Source of the DNA: Mermis nigrescens
Taxonomy: Eukaryota > Nematoda > Enoplea > Mermithida > Mermithidae
DNA: 64,000 nt
Assembly: GCA_036768485.1 (NCBI GenBank)
Contig: JAVLUZ010000154.1
Location: forward strand, 25,657,637-25,721,636
Direction: 5' to 3'
In this document: positions 40,987 to 51,441 of the stretch, one piece after another
Layout of the letters: the number at the start of each line of letters is the position of its first letter
Numbering within the stretch: the first letter of the stretch is position 1
Notes under the pieces: model-generated
Told to the model about the DNA's origin: nothing
Database searches by the model: none
What the model saw: the letters and a program-made list of their open reading frames with translations, nothing else
Position numbers and translations under genes: made by a program

Positions 40987-41019
40987 AACCAGACTATGCG
41001 CGCAGCGCATAGTCTGGTT
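40987..41019. repeat. Boundary hairpin between copies 2 and 3, 15-bp perfect stem
   Basis: Arm AACCAGACTATGCGC, loop GCA, exact complementary arm, immediately followed by the CTTATAATAAG start of copy 3. A damaged version closes copy 3 near 46700-46730. Confidence 0.9.
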
Positions 41020-44000
41020 CTTATAATAAGAAAGTAGAAGGGAAATTTTTCTAGCGATTTTTTAAAAATATGAAAAAGGGTGTACTAGGGGTAATTGGGG
41101 CTGAAACTTCCAAAAATGTTGGTTAAAACTTTCTACGACCACTCCCTGGATTACTGTAGATTTTAGCCAATTTTGGCCCAAAACGTTTTTTTGCCCGTAG
41201 CTCCTCAGGCATTGCTCCTAGAGCCTCGCCATCTTCTGGATTTGTATCTCCAAAGGAGACAAATCGGCTTGGGTAAAATTTTGCGCTCTTTCCAATGAAA
41301 CAAGTCCCGTCTCATAAAAGTCATTGGTTCGCGAGCTACAGTAAGAAATCTAAAACTAGCACTTTTTTCTCTCCAAATTTTCTCAAAAACGGCTGCACAG
41401 AATTTTTTTATTTTTACATATGTGGTTCTAAATCGGGTCGTCTATCATATATATCTTTCTTTGCTCATAAATTGTTGATGTCGGGTTACTGTAGCCTCAA
41501 ATGTGCCATTTTTTTGCTGTTTTTTTAAAAATGAGCATTTTTCATGTCAACGTTTTGATTGTATTGAACAAATAAGCACATAAATAGAATCAAAATTTGA
41601 CGCTGAATCCGAAAATGTCCTTACTTTTTTGATTTGATGTTTTCTCCGTGTTCTACAGTAATCTACAGTATGAAAAATTGCTACTTTTTATAAACAGCTG
41701 TAAAAGTGTTTCTAATGAGGCAAAATCACTTTTATTAGCATCATTAGATGCGCCTTAAAAAGATCTATCGATTGATGCTAAAAACTTTGTGATTCCATTG
41801 ACCTACAGTAAGCTACAGTAATAACACGTTTTATTTTAATAATGCATTGTTTGTCATTAGATATCTTGACGAGATTCTCGTCATTTTTTTGGATACTTCA
41901 TTTTCTAAAAGAGTATTGTCTAAGGATTCTAGCGGTTTAAGTCTCATGCGTTTAAATAGGATACTTCTCGAGAAATAGAATTTCTTACAGTATAAAAAAT
42001 TGATACTTTCAATAAACCATAATAAAAAGGTTTTCTTGAAATGCTAGATCATTTCCATTAGCATCATTAGATGCGCCTTAAAAAGATCTATCGATTGGTG
42101 CAAGAAATTTTTCTCTAGCATTAATCTACAGTAAGCTACATAAGCTACAGTAAGACACCATGTTTTTTTATGCAGGGATGTAACTCTTTCAAGTCCAGGT
42201 AAACCCCCCTCAAATTGTTTTAATAAATAGCTAAGATCTTTTTGAAGAAGGTCAAGGTAGTGGCACAGCTGGGATAAGTCTGTAACTTGAGCAATGTGGG
42301 TTTAAAGTTTTGTGTAAAAAACTTAGTTTTTAAAGGGGTTACTGTAGCGACAGAAATTTTTTCAAATTGTTTTTTAAAAGCTAATGCAGTTAGCTACTAA
42401 ACAAAAAAAAGTTTGTTAAAATTGGATCTACATTGAAGGAGCAGTGAATTTTTAAATTTTTTCCAAATTTTGAAAAATTTTAAAAAAAGTGCTCCCGAAA
42501 GGGTTAGAACGTAGTTCTTGCGTTTTTCATATGAAATATTGATGCCAGATAAATATTTTTCATTGCACGCGCCCATGTGGGCCAAGGGTAAGTCTTTGAC
42601 ACCAATTTTGACAGAGGTGGATGTATAGTAACAGATATGAAATTTCAGTGTATATAATGTATACTAGCGAGCACGTAGAGATACGTGAATCACACCATGC
42701 AAGCAAAGCAAGCGCGTGTAGGTGCGCAAAGTGCACTATGCAAGCAAAGTGAGCACATATAGGTGCGCGGAGTGCACCATGCGAGCAAAGCAAGCGTGTA
42801 TAGGTGTGCTGAGCGCACCATGCGAGCAAAGCAAGCGTGTAAGCGCACCATGCGAGTGAAGCGAGCGCGTGTAGTTGTGCGGAGTGCACCATGCGAGCAA
42901 AGCAAGCACGTATAGGTGCGCAAAGCACACCATGCGAGCAAAGCAAGCGTGTGTAGATGTGCGGAGTGCACCATGCGAGCAAAGCAAGCACGTATAGGTG
43001 CGCAAAGCAAGCACATATAAGTAGGCTACTGAAAAAAAAAGTTTGTTCAAATTGGATCATTATTAGCAGAGTTATGAATTTTTAAATTTTTAGCATCCTT
43101 AGAGTAGAGTGTAACAAGAGGGTAATGATAATGCTCTTTTGCCATTGACTGATTACTGTAGCTGACTAAACTTTATGTATTTAAGAGTATGAAGCAAACA
43201 TTAGGAAGCAGAGAAGGCACAATACAAAAATTTTATGACATTAATTAAGGTGTTGTTAGAATAATTTGATCTTATCTTTGTTGCAAGTTACAATTTTTGA
43301 TTAAAGAGCTGATTACTGTAAATCCTCTCTTATGCAAGCTTTTGCTTGATTGGCTGACTGCTATTGTGATTCGGTCGGGCTTTAGGGCATGGATGCACAA
43401 TGAGAGTGAGATGGGGAGGGGTGAAAACGGATTAGTAAATTATGGGTGTGGGTAAAATCCTTAAATGAAATTGGAAATGGAAAATGGGTAAAAGCCGGAA
43501 ATGGAAAATGGAAAAATGGGTAAAGCCAAAAAATGGAAAATGGAAAAGTGGTTAGACGCCGGAAATGGAAGCAGCAATATAATGCTGTCTTTAAATGGGT
43601 AACATGGAGCTCTTTGTACTCCAAAAGGAACAACATGTCCTATGAATGAATTTGTAGGCCATGCTGGATTGCATTTTATTGAGTTTCATGAATTTGTATG
43701 AATCACAAGCTTTCTCAATTTTTTCAAATTGCTGGCTTCAAGGAAAGCTTTTAACAAAATCTGCAATAATGAACAGAATAAAGTACGTTTGTTATGTCCG
43801 AAGCATAAGTAGAATTCAAGTAAAGCAGGGCGCAGCCCTGCTTTCCATCAATTTCATCATGAATTCCCGAATTTTGGTTTATTCATTACTAATAGCAAAT
43901 AATGATTTTAGGTGATCTGAAAGTTATCAAAAGTGATTTTTTTGTCTTTAAGGGATTATGTATACTTAGCGCAGCGCTTGGCCTAAATTTTGAGAGGAAA

Positions 44001-46730
44001 GAAATCTAGATGGCAAAGTTTAAATTTATGATTTTTGGTTTTTTGTCATTAGGGTCAGATGATTAAATTTGGCGATCTTCTGAGAGTTTCCAAAAGCGAA
44101 TTATTTTCTTATTAAGAGGATTCTAGAATTTTCGGCAAATATGTCCCTAAGTTAACTCAGTGTACAAGTTTTTTGAAGATTGGCTCTTTGAACTTTGGTT
44201 TTTTTCAACTTGGATGCTATCTAGGTATTTTATAAACCTAATTCTCACAATTTTCCAACATTTTCCAGAAACAGGCAAGAATTCATTTTTTCCAAGAATT
44301 GAGGGATCAAGCCTAAGCCTAAGCTTAACCCCACTTTTTACTGCATAAATATTTACATTTGTTTAAATTTTTTAGATGGTGGGTGTGTTTCCAAAAAAGG
44401 CAAGAATTCAATTTTTGCAAGAAATATAGCCTAAGCCTAAGCCCACTCTTTTGAAATGGTTAAAATCTTGGGTAATTCTTCCAATTTTTTTCCAAAAATA
44501 GGCAAGAATTAAATTTTTAGCAAGAAATATAGCCTAAGCCTAACCCACTTTTTACTGTTTAGGTATTTTCATGTTTTTTTCATTTTCAGGTTGTAATATT
44601 TATTGATGAAGACTTATATTCCTTTTACTACTTTTTGGAATTATACCAGTTTTATGCAACAGAATTCAAATTGCAAAATCTATGACTTTTCAGGTAATGG
44701 TGCAACATAATCTACCAGGCCCATAAAACGATCTCAATAAGAGGGTCAGGGCAGACCCAACCTAAAATAATTAAAGTCTCGGATTATTCATACAGATTCT
44801 CATAAAAACCTAGGTTTTCAACGTGTTCCGAAAGTAGGCAAATTTTAACTCTTTCCTAACAATAGGGTAGTCAAACATTTTCTGGCTCTGCACTAGATAG
44901 GGATGTCGGACTTCGGGTGTGGAGTATCCCCATCCTTCCTGTTACATGTATGCATGTAATAGCTCGAAATTGGGGGGTAATCATGGCTGTTTTCAGAAGG
45001 GGAGGGGGTAAATGACCTCCTTAAACACCCAAAAACTGCCAAAAATGTAATGGCTCTGAAAATTGGGGAAGAGTTTTAAGAATTTCCTGGCATTGAGGGA
45101 GAAAGGGGGAAGATCAATTTCAGGTTGGGAATCCCCTTCTCACCCCCTGTTACTTGTATGGGTAAGGCATTTTTCAGTTTACCTCCTGTCATGGCTTTTT
45201 GAAGCTAGATTTTAAATAATTAGTTTTGTTATATGTTATGTGAATAATTAATCCTTAGTTGACCAACATGGTGCGCTGAACACTCCATGTGAGTGCAGTG
45301 AGCACAAACACGGTGTGCTTCTGGCGCACCATGCAAGTCAAGCAAGCATGTAAAGGTGTGTGAAGTAGTAAAAGGGTATTTGGTGTTCAGAGCACACCTT
45401 TGAGAGTCAAGCAAGGGCTTGCATGGTGCAAGTGCATTGCGCAAGTGCAGGCAAGTCAAGCATGCCCTTTTTTTAGTTGATGGAAGAAATTAAGCGTAGT
45501 ACTCAAATTAAGTACAGGGAGGGGATAAGTTTTTGAAGAGCAAGTGTCAACGTTTAAATTTTCGACTTTTGCATCTTTGCCCTTTTTTAAGTTATTAAAC
45601 AAATTAAGCGTAGTACTTGAATTAAGTTCAGGAGGGGATAAGTTTTTGAAAAGTAAGTGTCAAAGCTTTAATTGATTTTGCATCTTTGCCCTTTTTTAAG
45701 TTATTAAACAAATTAAGCGTAGTACTTGAATTAAGTTCAGGAGGGGATAAGTTTTTGAAAGGTAAGTGTCAAAGTTTAAGCTTTTGATTTTGCATCTTTG
45801 TGCTTTTTTTAGTTATTATACAAATTAAGCGTAGTACTTGAATTAAGTTCATGGAGGGGATAAGTTTTGAAAGGTAAGTGTCAAAGCTTGAATTTTCTGA
45901 TTTCGCATCTTTGCCCTTAGTTCTTGAACAAATTAAGCATAGTACTCGAATAAGTTCAGGAGGATAAGTTTTTGAGTATGTGAGTGAAGTGAGGCAAAGC
46001 GGTACAAGCGCACGTTGCAAGAAGAGCGCAACAGGTGCGTGAAGCGCACCATATGAGCAAAGTGAGCGCATGTGTGCAGCGCACTATGCAAGCAAGCGCA
46101 CCATGCAAGCAAAGCAAAAAGATTGCACCTTTGAGCAGGTGGTCATACAGCGCGCGAGTCAGCGCTTTCAACTTTTGAGTTGTCAAATGTTCTAGCTGAA
46201 AACATGAATGGTTAATGACACTCATAAGTATTAGGTGGAAACATTTAAGTGGGGGTACTGCCTAGTCCATGATGTTGAAGGTGCCTCAGTAAACTGTAAA
46301 GTAATTAATTTGGAATATGATCAAGCACTGCAAAATAGCTTATCCAGAGAAATGGGCACCAAGCGCCCAAACATCAATTGTAAATAATTTTAATGGACAG
46401 TTACAGTAAACCGTTATCGGTGTAGGCTAATTGATTTATTTGCTACTTCAGGGATTGGGTCTCCTTATTTTTCTTCATAACTTTCTCACTTTTGACCAAT
46501 TTTCATAAATTTTTTTTGTTCCTGTAGCCTACAACCTTTTAGCTCGTGGTAACAAACGATTTTGCGAGCATTTTTTCTCTGTAAATTTTTCAAAAATCTC
46601 ATTTTGTTCATAACTTTATCAATTTTTCATCCAATTTTGATTTGACAAAAAAATTTTGTTTTGTAGAAAATTTTATGGCCTTCTCCGTGTGAGCGAACAA
46701 ACCAGACATGCGCGCAGCATAGTCTGGTTA
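41020..46730. repeat. Segmental tandem repeat, copy 3
   Basis: Almost identical to copy 2 at an offset of 5658-5659 bp until about 45.18 kb, then noticeably diverged with many small indels. In its first ~0.9 kb the diagnostic differences follow copy 1; from about 41.99 kb they follow copy 2. No protein-coding gene seen. Confidence 0.92.
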
Positions 46731-47686
46731 CATATAGCATAATAGCATGCTCCGTTTCTTACTCATTCCTCCTTTTTCTACTGATTTACTTTTTTCACTT
46801 ATTTATATGTTTATTTATTTTCTTTTCCTATTTTTTCTCTAAAATGGTTTTCTCCAGACTTTTCATCCTTTTTTTGTCGCATTGATGACTTCCTATTATT
46901 TTTGCTGAATTTAACAACGTAGGCAAAATGCCACTTTTGACAAAGTCGCGCTCTTCTTTATTGTTGAGACACGTAAAACAATAAATTCCTCGGGAAGAAT
47001 TTGTGCAAACTAGCGCGAAATAACACTAAATTAAAAATGAAATTTGGACTTAAAGAAACGGCTGAGAAAAATTATCTTTTTATTTAGATAATCAATCATT
47101 GAAGACGTTCAGATTCACATCACATTCTTATTGACGAACGCAATAATATTAACCCTGAAAATTCTAAGAAGTATTCCACTAAGAAGTCTGCTTCGCCTGG
47201 AGTCGAAACCTTTCGCTACCACACAAGCACCCAAGAGGATTCGCAAAGTCTAGAACGAGGACCAAAAAGGAAAACATCTGGGAAATATAAGACAAAATAA
47301 AGGCTACAAATCTATAAAAAAACAGGAAATAGTTTTTTAAAATATGCTTTTATTTTAAATTTTCCCAAAAGATTTTTTGCAAAAACGCTGATCAAAAGTA
47401 GTTTTTATGTCGTATTTGACATTTATGCCGATTTTTACGACCATGATTCGCACGTAGCTTGGAATGGAGGAAAGGACTTTAAGAGCGGCCCGATTCACAT
47501 TGTTTTTATTTCACGTAAGCACATACACCGCTCAGATCCGAATATACGAGTTTTCAAATGAATGTTTTGTATTAAACTGTATGTAGTGATCGAAAAAGTA
47601 AAATAATTTTCAATTGTTTTGATAAAATAATTAAAAAGCAGTCAAAAACTTAATGTAATTTATTCTCCAAGAAAACTACTAAACAG
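46731..47686. other. Upstream of plus-strand K2P exons, no exon confirmed
   Basis: The expected M1-P1-M2 exons of the plus-strand channel are not visible here. A 60-codon open stretch at about 47105-47300 (NPENSKKYSTKKSASPG onward) has coding-like composition but no usable acceptor and no similarity that I recognise. Confidence 0.4.
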
Positions 47687-48025
47687 GCATGTGGATTGGT
47701 TTGTCCACCGTCTATTTTCACATCATTTTGCCCGGGCCCTACGCGTCCCACCGAACTATCACGTTCTTCGAGTCGTTCTACTTCACCATGATCTCGTTTT
47801 TGACCGTGGGCTACGGCGACTTGGCGCCCTTGAATCACAAGGTCAGCATTCCCACTTTCTTCTTCCTCGCCGTCGGCCTTTCTTTGATGGCCCTTTGCTT
47901 CGAATTGATGCAAGCGAAGCTGGAGCTCGTTTTCGACGATGTGGTCAGTTCGATTACGACCGACGCCGAGGACAATGCGACGGATCGTAAAGAAACGGCA
48001 GAAGTGCCTCCACTGAGCATCAAAG
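47687..48025 (+). CDS. K2P gene (plus strand) exon with second pore and M4
   Basis: After acceptor ACTACTAAACAG the exon gives two bases of a split codon, then MWIGLSTVYFHIILPGPYA (M3), ESFYFTMISFLTVGYGDLAP (pore helix and filter) and FFFLAVGLSLMALCFELMQ (M4). The donor taken is AAAG|GTCAAA. An alternative GATC|GTAAAG at 47987 keeps the same phase and has a better consensus. A family A MITE starts 6 bp after the first donor. Confidence 0.95.
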
Positions 48026-51000
48026 GTCAAACATGCACAGTATGGGAATTCTGGGGGTTTAAAGTGCCTTTTTTGGGAATAAAAAGGGTGGATCTGCGTC
48101 AAAAACACAATTTTTTGACATTTCTGACGATGTTCTACCTTTCTGAAAGCTTAAAAGAGAAAAAATTCGGAAAATTTTAAAGTAATTCAATTAAACTGAA
48201 CAAAACATAATCTAAAAATGAGTGTATGGAACGAAGCGCCGAAAATTTGATGTAAGGGTGAGGGTGAGAAAATTTCTGATGGGTTGAAACCACACATGGG
48301 CAGCAGTTAAATTCTGGGATGGTCCGATGTGGTAAAACTGTTCTGTAAAAAATTACACGAGTTGCATTTTTTCAGTGCAAAGACAACTTACCGGATCAAA
48401 ATTTAATTATTTATTCCCCTCTTTCGCGTTAAACGTCAATCATTCAATTGCATATTTTGTTGCCGTCAACAGACACTCTAGGGAGGCAAGGCTGGGTTAC
48501 AAAAATGAAATATCTAATTCTCCACTGATGTTGAACAGTCTCGCAATGCAAAAGGAGTGAAGAGCAGTGAATGAGAGATCATTCTTATCTGATGCAAAGA
48601 AATCTAGACCTCTCCGGCGCCCAAATAATTTTGAGGATTCTATGGGGTCCCAAAGGTGCTGAGAAATTGACGTGAGAGGGAGAGATATCATTTTCCGAAG
48701 TTTCTAATCCAAACTTATTGGTATTGGAAAAGCCACGGGAAAGAGAATACTCTAAAAACTGAATTCTGTCGTTTTCTAAATTATTAGGCTCTTTCAGATT
48801 AAGGAGATTTCAGACCCTATACCCCACCCCACTAATGCAAATATGCAACTTAGCGTCGTTGAGCCGTTTGTTGATTTGCACATGGAAGAAGTATTCTAGG
48901 GTTCTAAACCATAGAAGGACAAAAGACACTTTTTCTCAAGAAAAGTAAAGACCAGAAGTAACACAAAAAAACGGACAAAAATAAAAAGAGTGCTTGAAAC
49001 GACTAAAAAATGTCATAAAGTGTTTTCACCTTATTTTAGTTCATACTAATTTTTAAAGAGATTTTGACTCAAAAGCTCTTTGATTGACGACAGATTGGGC
49101 TGATTCATTCAGACCATGCAGCAATTAACGTTTGCGGGTCCATTAGACAAAATCGTCAAAAATAGCACCACAAATTCAATTCTTGAGTTCTATTATTTTT
49201 TGGATTTTTTGAGATTCTTTAAAGGGATTCAGACTCCCAGACCCCATCCCCCACGCCCATATGTCATCCGGAATGGTGCATCTATGCTAGCATGGCCATT
49301 CGTTTGATCCAACAGAATAATCGGCGTCAGCTTCAAAAATTTTCATTTTCCGTTTATTTATTCTGCTTACAAAGAGATAGCTATACCGACTTTGTTGACC
49401 CATTCAGGCCTGGCCGAAGTTTCAACGCCAACGACACAGGTAGCGACGACGACTACGAAGAGGAGCAGGATTATTGGGACGCGTCTTTTGTTGCCGTTTT
49501 TGAATAAAGAAAAGAAGAAGACGCTAAAGGACATGTTTATCCGTGGGATCAGGTAGGTCTCGCTGCATTCGCAATTTACTGATTCATTAAGTTATCAGTA
49601 ATCACACGTAGGGGTCTGGCTGGACCCCCTCCCCACACTAGCATAAGAAAGACACTGAATTCGAGAGACATACCAAAGATTACATTTTTAAAATGTTACA
49701 TTTTTTCGCAGTTTTTTTACGAAAGAGATTGATAAGGAACGTCGAGAAATTGTGTTTTATTGCCATATCACCATTTTTTCGATTCTTTTTACTTTCAAAA
49801 ATTTCCGGACCCAGATCAAGACTTTAGGCAATGTATGTATGAGTACGATTGCGGCAATCGATCCATTGATGAGACCCGATGAATCATTTTGACTGCCTAT
49901 AACGCAAAATGATAACATTCTTGGATTAGAAAAAGTACGAATCGATACATTTAGAATGCCTTTATAAAAATTTGGGCTAAAAACTGAAAAAGATACATAA
50001 ATGGTGGGTCAATAAGCAACTTAATAAGTGAACAAATGTATAAAAGCCTTGGAAACGAGCAGTTGTATTTTAACAATTGTCTCATTGTGCGATATTTAAT
50101 ATTTCACGTACATAAAATTTATTTGCCTAGCTAATTCAGCCATGAGTGGTACCCTGTTTTTTAACAATTTCTGAATATCAGTCCAGCATAATTAATTTTA
50201 TTTCCTGCTCTTCACGCCTGACAAAACTTACTAATGGCATTTATTCACTTTCTTAGCAAGCCTGTACGATAAATCCGATTCTTGTATGCTGTGAATTTCT
50301 TACAAAGTTCTTTAGACCGCGATTTCATCAACGTTTATCAATCTTATGGCAAAATGTTGGGAATTTCTTTTAATAGCCTTGTATTATGCAGTTCGCTATA
50401 GGGAGGGCATTAAAGTCACGTAGGTATAAGGGAGTAGTACTTTTGGTTATCTTCAGTCATTCTGTAGGAACAACGTTCAAAGAGATTGACGAGATATGTA
50501 AATATATTTTTGGCGAAATAAATATAGAAATTTTTGGCACAATTGAAATACTTGATTGAAATTAAGCATTTGAACGCGACTAGAAAAGCTTCCTTAAGCA
50601 GGAATAAGGCATATTTTGGGTTCAACGGCTGTCTAGATAAAGTTATGATATCGCTGTAATAATAACCTTAGATCTACCAATACACATGCACGTTGGGATA
50701 GAGGGCTGTCTAGATCCCTCAAAAGGATAAAGAGTAATATATTTTGAAAAAAGACAAAATTAGGACCAAAAGTCGGACCAACATCAAAGCTTTGAAAAAG
50801 CGTTCGAGCTCGACCAGCAATTGCCAATTTTCTTAGTTTGCGCGCTTTTTTGAACTTTCGTATTCATTTTGAAGGCCATTTTGATTGCAGCATGTCGTGG
50901 AGGGGTTTGGGGAGTACGAGAATCTGAAAGACCCCCAAAATTGACAGACCGGCAGATGTGTATTTTTAATGCTATTTTTGGCGATTTCGCCACATCAGAC

Positions 51001-51441
51001 CTCTACAGAACTCGGTCGCTGCCCATGATTTTGACTGATAAAATTCTCTTTAGCGCTGATCCTCACACCGCCGGACTGACCCCAAGATTAACTGTTTTAT
51101 GCAACTGCGTCCACCACTGCCCTGTATGTATATGACCGACGTTTGGAAATCCGCAAAAAACGTATGAAAAAATCTATTAATGAAAATTTAATCGCAGAAA
51201 TACAACTAAAGCGACCCAATCGATCTGGCCGACCAGTGACATCGGTACTCAAACGTCCGAGGGCACTACGAGGTCAAAGGTCACGTTTGACTGGGAAACG
51301 ACGAGTGATTCAGCGACCATTCAGCCGCGTAAACGTCCGCGATTTCCGCAGGATACTGCTGCTGACCATTCGGTTCTGTACGGCATTCGTAGATTGATGC
51401 CGCAAAGCAAATCGATGAGAAGGCATCACTCGCCTCCTTGA
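47687..51441 (+). CDS. TWK/K2P potassium-channel gene, 3' part (M3 to C-terminus), three exons
   Basis: K2P channels are dimeric plasma-membrane leak K+ channels with two pore loops per subunit. This gene shows the second half: part of M3, the second pore with filter TVGYGD, M4 and a basic, Ser/Thr-rich cytoplasmic tail ending at TGA 51439-51441. Splice phases agree across all three exons (1 then 2). M1, P1 and M2 were not found upstream, where 14 kb of tandem repeats lies. Convergent with the minus-strand K2P gene ending at 53883; the two are similar through M4 (GLSL, LMQAKLE versus GLSL, LVQMKLE). Confidence 0.9.
48032..48255. mobile_element. Truncated family A MITE next to the K2P donor
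   Basis: It begins CATGCACAGTATGGG like the 16789 copy and aligns through the TTTCTGACGATG block to a damaged central palindrome (GAAGCGCCGAAA). The far end is lost in other repeat debris. Confidence 0.7.
49408..49552 (+). CDS. K2P gene (plus strand) C-terminal tail exon 1
   Basis: The acceptor is ACCCATTCAG and the donor ATCAG|GTAGGT. In the frame fixed by the preceding exon it reads LAEVSTPTTQVATTTTKRSR, then IIGTRLLLPFLNKEKKKTL and KDMFIRGI. Another frame is open and acidic (SDDDYEEEQDYWD) but hits a stop and breaks phase. The basic frame enters in phase 1 and leaves in phase 2, fitting both neighbours. No domain recognised. Confidence 0.75.
51198..51441 (+). CDS. K2P gene (plus strand) last exon
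   Basis: After acceptor TTTAATCGCAG one base completes an Arg codon, then the exon reads NTTKATQSIWPTSDIGTQTS, TRSKVTFDWETTSDSATIQP and RKRPRFPQDTAADHSVLYGI, ending in an Arg/His-rich tail and TGA. Phase matches the previous exon. Composition looks coding, but the tail is not conserved, so assignment rests on phase and position. Confidence 0.75.

Larger units (their letters stand above)
35361..41019. repeat. Segmental tandem repeat, copy 2 (5659 bp)
   Basis: Blocks in order: CTACAGTA-rich DNA (35361-37010), GCG minisatellite (37010-37372), unique DNA with a hairpin at 38164 and GCCTAA words (37373-39600), diverged minisatellite, a ~114-bp tandem repeat (39805-40215), minisatellite again (to 40380), and hairpin-bearing DNA to the boundary hairpin at 40987. 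No protein-coding gene seen. Confidence 0.93.

Noticed and set aside
40987..41030. Helitron 3' hairpin at the segmental-repeat boundary
   Set aside because: A hairpin is present, but no CTRR terminus, 5' TC start, insertion between A and T, or Rep/helicase coding was seen.
32604..41528. 77-aa ORF repeated three times (MKQV... start) as a gene family
   Set aside because: Present only because the DNA unit is duplicated; no known similarity and the surrounding unit is non-coding.
47205..47265. Possible tRNA (T-arm-like GAGTCGAAACC)
   Set aside because: No A box at the right distance and no pairing acceptor or anticodon stems on either strand.
47584..47600. Third TAGTGATCG hAT-like terminus
   Set aside because: Only a single end is present, with no inverted partner or target duplication nearby.
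49409..49507. Acidic frame SDDDYEEEQDYWD as the coding frame of the second plus-strand K2P exon
   Set aside because: It meets a stop and does not fit the phase of either neighbouring exon; the basic frame does both.
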